26,269 nt of DNA from G013214665 sp964649815 (GTDB lineage: Bacteria > Pseudomonadota > Alphaproteobacteria > Rhodobacterales > Rhodobacteraceae), in contig CAZYQC010000046.1 of NCBI GenBank assembly GCA_964649815.1, forward strand, positions 1-26,269, written 5' to 3'. How positions within the stretch are numbered: the first letter of the stretch is position 1; each line of letters opens with the position of its first letter. Positions 21,802 to 26,269 of the stretch are shown one piece after another. A program made the translations under genes and the position numbers. Under the pieces are notes generated by a model, which was not told the DNA's origin, made no database searches, and saw only the letters and a list, made by a program, of their open reading frames with translations.

Positions 21802-21812
21802 TTGCATCGCAG
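21802..21812. promoter_or_regulatory. PhaR-like operator proximal to the phasin
   Basis: TTGCATCGCAG is CTGC-N3-GCAG with one mismatch, 85-95 bases before the phasin ATG at 21897. That distance is close to the sites reported for phaP in R. sphaeroides. Repression by a PhaR protein, released when PHA accumulates, is the expected control. Confidence 0.5.
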
Positions 21813-21896
21813 CAAATCCTGCCCATATTGGCATCGTTCCGGGATGGAACGCATACGGGACATCGACCATAGCTTAGATAAAGGATGGACAAGACA

Positions 21897-22361
21897 ATGG
21901 CTGAAGCAAAGAAAACAACCGCAAAGACAACCAAAAAAGTCGAAGACGCAATCGTCGACAACACGCTCACAAACTCGGCACGTGACTTTGTGAAGCGCTC
22001 TGCTGAAACCGCGAAAGAGCGGACAGCATCTGCGTATGAAACAACCAACAAATTCAACTCGGGCCTCGAGACAACTCTGACACGCCTTGCCGGCGGCTAT
22101 GTCAGCGTCCTGAGCGGCATGGCGGACATGGCGTACCGCAACGTGAACCACTCGCTCGATACAGCGACAAAACTGGCCGAAGCGCGCTCTTTCTCTGAAG
22201 CGACCCAGATCCAAGCTGACTTTGTGCGCGAAAGCACTCAAGCCAACGTGGACCAGCTGCGCACCGCCTTTGAAGGCGCCCGCGACATGGTAAGCGAAGC
22301 CGCAACCAACATGCGCGACGAAGCCTCCAAAATCTGGAGCACCGACGCAAAAGCTGCGTAA
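21897..22361 (+). CDS. phasin family protein (Phasin_2 type, 154 aa)
   Basis: A granule-associated amphipathic helical protein. The N-terminus is Lys/Thr/Ala-rich (AEAKKTTAKTTKKVED). The core has the Phasin_2 pattern: LARLAGGYVSVLSG-like helix (TRLAGGYVSVLSGMADM), then EARSFSEATQIQADFVREST and QANVDQLRTAFEGARDM. Two starts are possible: ATG at 21885 has AAGG directly against it, too close to work well, while ATG at 21897 lies 11 bases after AAGGA and is preferred. Operator-like CTGC-N3-GCAG sites upstream fit PhaR control. A scaffold gap follows 18 bases after the stop, so the usual downstream neighbour, often phaR, cannot be seen. Confidence 0.88.
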   Translation: MAEAKKTTAKTTKKVEDAIVDNTLTNSARDFVKRSAETAKERTASAYETTNKFNSGLETTLTRLAGGYVSVLSGMADMAYRNVNHSLDTATKLAEARSFSEATQIQADFVRESTQANVDQLRTAFEGARDMVSEAATNMRDEASKIWSTDAKAA

Positions 22362-22379
22362 GCTCCGCGCGACATTAAG

Positions 22380-22479
22380 NNNNNNNNNNNNNNNNNNNNN
22401 NNNNNNNNNNNNNNNNNNNNNNNNNNNNNNNNNNNNNNNNNNNNNNNNNNNNNNNNNNNNNNNNNNNNNNNNNNNNNNN
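22380..22479. other. assembly gap of 100 N
   Basis: Exactly 100 unknown bases mark a scaffold join of unknown true size. The sequence on the right begins with palindromic repeats. Gene order across this point is not proven by sequence. Confidence 0.99.
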
Positions 22480-22489
22480 GTGGGGGTGC

Positions 22490-22510
22490 GTCCCGGACTT
22501 GATCCGGGAT
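22490..22510. repeat. small palindromic repeat, copy 1
   Basis: GTCCCGGACTTGATCCGGGA (22490-22509, then T) is a near-perfect palindrome of a kind common between alphaproteobacterial genes; read on the other strand it gives the familiar spurious peptide IPDQVRD. A second copy lies 37 bases on. Confidence 0.75.
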
Positions 22511-22547
22511 CTCTTTGCCACCAAATCCCCGACCTCTCAGCCCCACC

Positions 22548-22568
22548 GTCCCGGACCCGATCCGGGAC
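22548..22568. repeat. small palindromic repeat, copy 2
   Basis: GTCCCGGACCCGATCCGGGA (22548-22567, then C) differs from copy 1 in the centre and last base. It ends 31 bases before the stop codon of the P450 fusion gene and may form a hairpin behind that gene. Confidence 0.75.
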
Positions 22569-22599
22569 CTCGAAGCCCATGCGATGCAATCCTCGCCCC

Positions 22600-25500
22600 T
22601 CAGCTCGACACCCAGACGTCCAAAGCATAGCGGCCTTCAGACATCATCTCTTCCAGCCAAGCTTCCGCCGCGCTGACGCTTGCGTCCATTTCCTCGGAAT
22701 ACAGCAAGGTCAGAGCGCGGCGTACGTCTGGTTCCATGCGGCCGCCATCGCCGCAGACATAGACATGCGCTCCGGCTTGCAGCATGTCCCACACGGCCTC
22801 GCGCTCTGAGCGCAGCACGTCCTGCACATATGTCTTGGACTTTTCCAGCCGCGAAAACGCTGTGCGGAGCGTCGCGATACCCTCCGCGTCATAGCCTTCC
22901 AGCTCGGCGCGATAGAGAAAGTCCTGATCCGGGTGGCGGCAGCCGAAAAACAGCATCGCAGGGCCGATCTCTGTGCCTGCGGCTTTGAGATGCGCGCGTT
23001 GCTGCAAAAATCCGCGGAACGGGGCGATACCGGTGCCGGGGCCGATCATAATCACGGGCGTGCGCGGATCTTCGGGCATATGGAAAGCGTCTTTGGTTGC
23101 TTTCACGTTCACAAAGATCTGTGCGCCTTCGGGCTGTGCGGCCAAGTGGTTAGAGCATACGCCCTTGAACTGACCATTGCCTGAAATTGCAGGCTCATCG
23201 ACCACGCCCACGGTGATCGAACAGGCCCCGTCTGAGGCCATCGGTGCCGAAGAGATCGAGTAATACCGCTGGTTCAGCATCGGCATGCATTCCAGAAACG
23301 CGCCAAAGGGCAGGGTGCAGGCTTGGAATTGTTCGAGCAGGTCCAGGACGCTGACGCGCTTTTGCAGAACCTGCGTTTTATAGTCGTCGCCGGCGAGCGC
23401 CTCGAGCTGTGGGCCGGAATGGGGGCATTCAGTGTACCGCGACAGCGTTTGCACGTCTTTGCGGCTTGCCACATCCTGCAGTTCGACAAGGTTTGTCAGA
23501 ACGTGTCGCACAGAAACCGGCGTGCCAACTGGCAATTGGCTGTGCTCTTGGCTGGTCGAGGCCAGTTTGATCTGCGTCTCGGGCGCAAAGCCAAAGCGCC
23601 GCTCTACCCGTTCGACCAGATCAAGGGCGTTGCGGGGAACCACCGCCAAATGATCCCCGGTCTGGTATTGCACACCTTCGGGCAGCTGTACTTCGATATG
23701 GCGCGTCGACCGGGCCGGGCCATCCGGCGGCGGCGTTTGCAATTCGCGGTTCACCAAAACGGTTGCCGCTTTGGCCCCGCTCTCTTCGATCAACGGTGTA
23801 ATGTTCTGGTCGGGCAGAACCTCTACGTCATAAAGTGGCGGCGCCATTGCGACCGCACCAAGATCAATGTCGAGGCCCAATGCCTCGACCACATCCGGCC
23901 AGAGCGATGTTGTCCAGGCTGTGAATTGCTCGTCGATGTCGTCCTTTGCGTCGCCTTCGCCGCGCCCGCTGATCCGGGTTGCGCCAAGGCGTTCCATCGC
24001 CTCATCCAATTGGCGCGGTGTCGCCTGGAAGGTCGAGGCCCAGTCGCTGTGCCCGCATCCAAAGACAGCGTATTGCACCCCGTTCAAGGCGCCATCCTCT
24101 GCTGTTCCCAGCCAATCCATAAAGGCCGCCGCGTTGTCGGGCGGAGACCCGTTGTAAGAGGAACAGGCAATCAGAACAGCGCCGGATTTTGGCAATTTGC
24201 CGGCGTAGTCGTCCAAAGGGGCCAGCGTGACGTCAAAGCCATTTTGTTCGGCCTCGCGCGCCGCCTCGCGTGCGAAATCCTCGGTGCTGCCCAGGTTCGA
24301 GCCATAAAGCACCAACGCAGGCGTGCCGTGGCTTGGCTTTTGCGCTGCGGCCGACAGGCCCTCGGCGGCATCGCTGTCTTCGGAAAACCCTGCTGACACC
24401 ATGCGCGATCGAACGACATCGTCCCGCAACCGCACGCGCATCTTCAGATTGTCAGGCTTGATCGACAGCGACTCTTTGATCTTCAGCTCATAGTTCGTGT
24501 GATCGATCAGTTCAAAACGTTGCAGGATCATGCCGATGATCAACGTCGCCTCTTGGATGGCGAATTGACGCCCGATGCAGGCGCGCTGCCCGTTGCCAAA
24601 AGGCTTATACGCGCTGTCTGGCCGCTTGGCCAAAGCCTCTTTGGAAAAGTTCTCGGGATCAAAGGCTTCGGCATTCTCGCCCCATGCGGTCACATCGCGG
24701 TGCAACATCGGCACCAGCACGGTGACAAATGTTCCGGCCTTGATCTTGTACTTTCCGCCAATGATCTCGTCATTGTAGGGGCTAAGCGAAAAGGCCGGCG
24801 CTGTGGGCCAGAGGCGCAAGGCCTCAAACAGAACCTGTTGCACATAGGTCAACTGGTTCACTTGTTTCAGCGTCGGCGACACCGCGATGTCGCGCCCAAG
24901 GACACGGTCGACCTCGGCCACGGCCCTTTCCAGCACGTCCGGATGGTTCATCAGGTAATACAGCGTGAACGCCATCAGGCCCGAGGTCGTCTCGTGACCC
25001 GCGATCAGAAAGGTGTTGATCTGGAACCGGATGTTTTCATCCTGCAGCGCCTCACCGGTTTTCTTGTCGACCCCTTCGAGCATAAAATTCAACAGGTCGT
25101 TGACCGCTTTGCCGCCACCGCCCTGCCGCCGCTCGGCGATGATGTCGTCGACCAGCGTGTTCATGAACTCCACATCCGTCTGCATCCGGTCCAGACGACG
25201 TTTCAGCATCTGACTTTCAAACGGCAGGCCACGCTGCATCATGCATGTCTCAAGCGTGTGCGACAGCGCGTCGATGAACGGATGGAACCCTTCGCGGTAA
25301 AAAGAGTTAAAGCGGTAGTTAAATCCACAAATGCCAATCGTATCGAGCGCCACCCCCGTCATGTCGTGCACAACGTCGATTTCGTCGTCACTGTTCAGAC
25401 GTTCCCACTTCAGCATCAGCTGATCAGCCACATCCAACATCATCGGCATGTAATTGTTCATGGCCTGCCGCCCAAAGGTCGGCAGCAAAATGCGATGCGC

Positions 25501-25809
25501 TTTGCCCCATTCTGGATCATGCGTATCGCCGGTGAACAGCGCGTTGCCCCCAATCGCCCGGACCCGACGCAGCGCCCCGCGCACGGCCTTGTCAAAGCGG
25601 CTCTCGTCGCACAATTCGGCCACCAGTTCGTGCCCCGACACCATCACCATCGGCGTGCCCATCATATCCATGCGATAGATCGGCCCCAGCTCTCGACTAA
25701 GCTGCATCAACCCCTGCAACGGCGCGTCTTTGTCCACCGACAAGACGTTGCCAATCAGTGGCATCTTATCTGGCATTGGAATGCGTTCGAGTTTCACGTC
25801 AGTGCTCAT
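22600..25809 (-). CDS. self-sufficient cytochrome P450:NADPH reductase fusion, CYP102 (P450 BM3) family
   Basis: A 1069-aa soluble monooxygenase that hydroxylates its substrate with O2 and NADPH in one chain. Residues 1-460 are the P450 domain: I-helix AGHETTSG (270-277), ExxR at Glu329-Arg332, haem ligand Cys411 in FGNGQRACIG. Residues 497-640 are the FMN flavodoxin domain (LVLYGSNLGSTEDF, then SYNGSPPDNAAAF). Residues 680-1069 are the FAD/NADPH part: RYYSISSAP for FAD, IGPGTGIAPFRGF and FFGCRHPDQDFLY for NADPH, ending in YALDVWVSS. Length and order match BM3 (about 1050 aa). The start at 25809 has GGGAGG 5 bases upstream. Against BM3, active-site Phe87 and Thr268 are kept (Phe92, Thr274), but carboxylate-binding Arg47 and Tyr51 are Thr52 and Met56. 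No regulator gene lies beside it in view. Confidence 0.96.
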   Translation of the reverse strand: MSTDVKLERIPMPDKMPLIGNVLSVDKDAPLQGLMQLSRELGPIYRMDMMGTPMVMVSGHELVAELCDESRFDKAVRGALRRVRAIGGNALFTGDTHDPEWGKAHRILLPTFGRQAMNNYMPMMLDVADQLMLKWERLNSDDEIDVVHDMTGVALDTIGICGFNYRFNSFYREGFHPFIDALSHTLETCMMQRGLPFESQMLKRRLDRMQTDVEFMNTLVDDIIAERRQGGGGKAVNDLLNFMLEGVDKKTGEALQDENIRFQINTFLIAGHETTSGLMAFTLYYLMNHPDVLERAVAEVDRVLGRDIAVSPTLKQVNQLTYVQQVLFEALRLWPTAPAFSLSPYNDEIIGGKYKIKAGTFVTVLVPMLHRDVTAWGENAEAFDPENFSKEALAKRPDSAYKPFGNGQRACIGRQFAIQEATLIIGMILQRFELIDHTNYELKIKESLSIKPDNLKMRVRLRDDVVRSRMVSAGFSEDSDAAEGLSAAAQKPSHGTPALVLYGSNLGSTEDFAREAAREAEQNGFDVTLAPLDDYAGKLPKSGAVLIACSSYNGSPPDNAAAFMDWLGTAEDGALNGVQYAVFGCGHSDWASTFQATPRQLDEAMERLGATRISGRGEGDAKDDIDEQFTAWTTSLWPDVVEALGLDIDLGAVAMAPPLYDVEVLPDQNITPLIEESGAKAATVLVNRELQTPPPDGPARSTRHIEVQLPEGVQYQTGDHLAVVPRNALDLVERVERRFGFAPETQIKLASTSQEHSQLPVGTPVSVRHVLTNLVELQDVASRKDVQTLSRYTECPHSGPQLEALAGDDYKTQVLQKRVSVLDLLEQFQACTLPFGAFLECMPMLNQRYYSISSAPMASDGACSITVGVVDEPAISGNGQFKGVCSNHLAAQPEGAQIFVNVKATKDAFHMPEDPRTPVIMIGPGTGIAPFRGFLQQRAHLKAAGTEIGPAMLFFGCRHPDQDFLYRAELEGYDAEGIATLRTAFSRLEKSKTYVQDVLRSEREAVWDMLQAGAHVYVCGDGGRMEPDVRRALTLLYSEEMDASVSAAEAWLEEMMSEGRYALDVWVSS

Positions 25810-25997
25810 GATGGCCTCCCTGGGTGAATGGCGTCCTCGTTCCCCTCTGTCAGTCGATGAAATGCGGCGGCGAATGTCAAATGGTTCCAAGCGTCAAGCG
25901 CGTGTCGCCCTTATGAAAGGATCGGTCTGTTTCGGGGGCGCAAAGCGCGGCATCTCCTGCGAGGGTCATGCCCAAAAGGTCAGGGGGAGGGGCACCA

Positions 25998-26269
25998 ATG
26001 CCAACACGCGGACATTGCTTGTGCAAAGCGACAAGCTGGGAGTTTGACGGCGATCCGACGTGGGCCTGCTATTGTCACTGCGACGATTGCCGCCGAAATT
26101 GCGCAGCCCCTGTCGTCGGCTGGCTGGGCGTGCCGCTGAAATCCTTCCGCTGGACTGGTGCTGCCCCGCAATCCTTTGCCAGCTCCCAAGGGGTAAAGCG
26201 GCATTTCTGCGCAACCTGCGGATCGCCGATGGGTTTTGTGGCCGATCACTACCCCGGCGGCATGCACCT
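25998..26269 (+). CDS. GFA family zinc protein (glutathione-dependent formaldehyde-activating-like), 3' truncated by window
   Basis: The first 90 codons of a GFA/CENP-V family protein; the frame is open to the window end. The zinc-site cysteines are all present in order: Cys7-x-Cys9 (RGHCLCKATSWEF), Cys24, Cys26-His-Cys28-x2-Cys31 (ACYCHCDDCRR) and Cys71-x2-Cys74 (HFCATCGSPMGF). The start at 25998 has GGGGGAGG 7 bases upstream. Members are usually 110-150 aa; founding member Gfa was described as speeding glutathione-formaldehyde adduct formation, but most relatives have no proven substrate. It is divergent from the P450 gene with 188 bases between starts, and a shared promoter region is possible. 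Truncated only by the window. Confidence 0.88.
   Translation, partial: MPTRGHCLCKATSWEFDGDPTWACYCHCDDCRRNCAAPVVGWLGVPLKSFRWTGAAPQSFASSQGVKRHFCATCGSPMGFVADHYPGGMH

Larger units (their letters stand above)
21546..21896. other. 351-base intergenic region, AT-rich, between divergent DUF445 and phasin genes
   Basis: No gene is supported here. Base composition is clearly more AT-rich than the neighbours, especially 21720-21800. It contains three TGC-rich dyads that resemble PhaR operators and are listed separately. The divergent promoters of the DUF445 gene and the phasin must lie here, but I see no strong -35/-10 pair. Confidence 0.6.

Noticed and set aside
22238..22628. open frames running through the N gap
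   Set aside because: They are read through unknown bases and palindromic repeats, so they are not evidence for genes.
23323..24396. 357-residue open frame opposite the reductase part of the P450 fusion
   Set aside because: Antisense shadow without motifs; the minus-strand flavin domains are intact over this stretch.
24499..25827. 442-residue open frame on the plus strand opposite the P450 domain
   Set aside because: It is an antisense shadow of the clearly real CYP102 gene: no domain motifs, no ribosome binding site, and His/Arg/Gln-rich composition typical of reverse-strand reading of GC-rich DNA.
1..26269. tRNA, rRNA, CRISPR array, insertion sequence, prophage or toxin-antitoxin pair
   Set aside because: I looked for tRNA arms, regularly spaced repeats, transposase or integrase motifs and small paired genes and found none; the region reads as ordinary chromosome.

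Overview
The window looks like chromosomal DNA of a marine alphaproteobacterium of the Rhodobacteraceae (Roseobacter group). The GC-rich codon use, the fabG-acpP pair, the large Rhodobacterales-type PilP-like protein and two families of small GC-rich intergenic repeats all suggest this; it is inferred from gene content, not from a phylogeny. One run of exactly 100 N (22380-22479) shows that two contigs were scaffolded here. No rRNA, tRNA, CRISPR array, transposase or integrase was recognised.

Left part (1-10.7 kb): the 3' end of fabG and all of acpP (fatty acid synthesis, closed by a strong terminator); a GNAT acetyltransferase with an ambiguous 5' end; a HisA paralogue with an altered catalytic residue; a CPA2 cation/proton antiporter with a His-rich loop; an Lrp/AsnC regulator divergent from 4-hydroxyphenylpyruvate dioxygenase (tyrosine catabolism); an 839-aa one-pass membrane protein with a PilM/GspL-like front and a PilP/GspC-like end; a secreted SIMPL-domain protein; and an O-acetylhomoserine sulfhydrylase.

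Middle (10.8-14.35 kb): a GT8-like protein of unknown role, then a tight four-gene minus-strand operon whose consecutive genes all overlap by 4 bases. Its centre is a six-helix ferric-reductase-type cytochrome b domain fused to a Rieske [2Fe-2S] domain, next to a membrane-anchored protein with a Cys/His cluster and two small membrane proteins. This is the best candidate in the window for an undescribed redox system.

Right-centre (14.5-22.4 kb): a carbon-storage locus. A Pseudomonas-type (class II-like) PHA synthase and a matching intracellular mcl-PHA depolymerase form one operon. Divergent from it lie a wax ester synthase/diacylglycerol acyltransferase and an alpha/beta hydrolase. Two different phasins follow, one behind a DUF445 membrane protein and one behind an AT-rich region carrying CTGC-N3-GCAG sites that resemble PhaR operators. 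Polyester and neutral-lipid storage therefore appear genetically linked.

Right end (22.5-26.3 kb), after the gap: palindromic repeats, a complete self-sufficient CYP102-type P450-reductase fusion (a P450 BM3 homologue lacking the residues that anchor fatty-acid carboxylates in BM3), and the start of a divergent GFA-family zinc protein that runs off the window.
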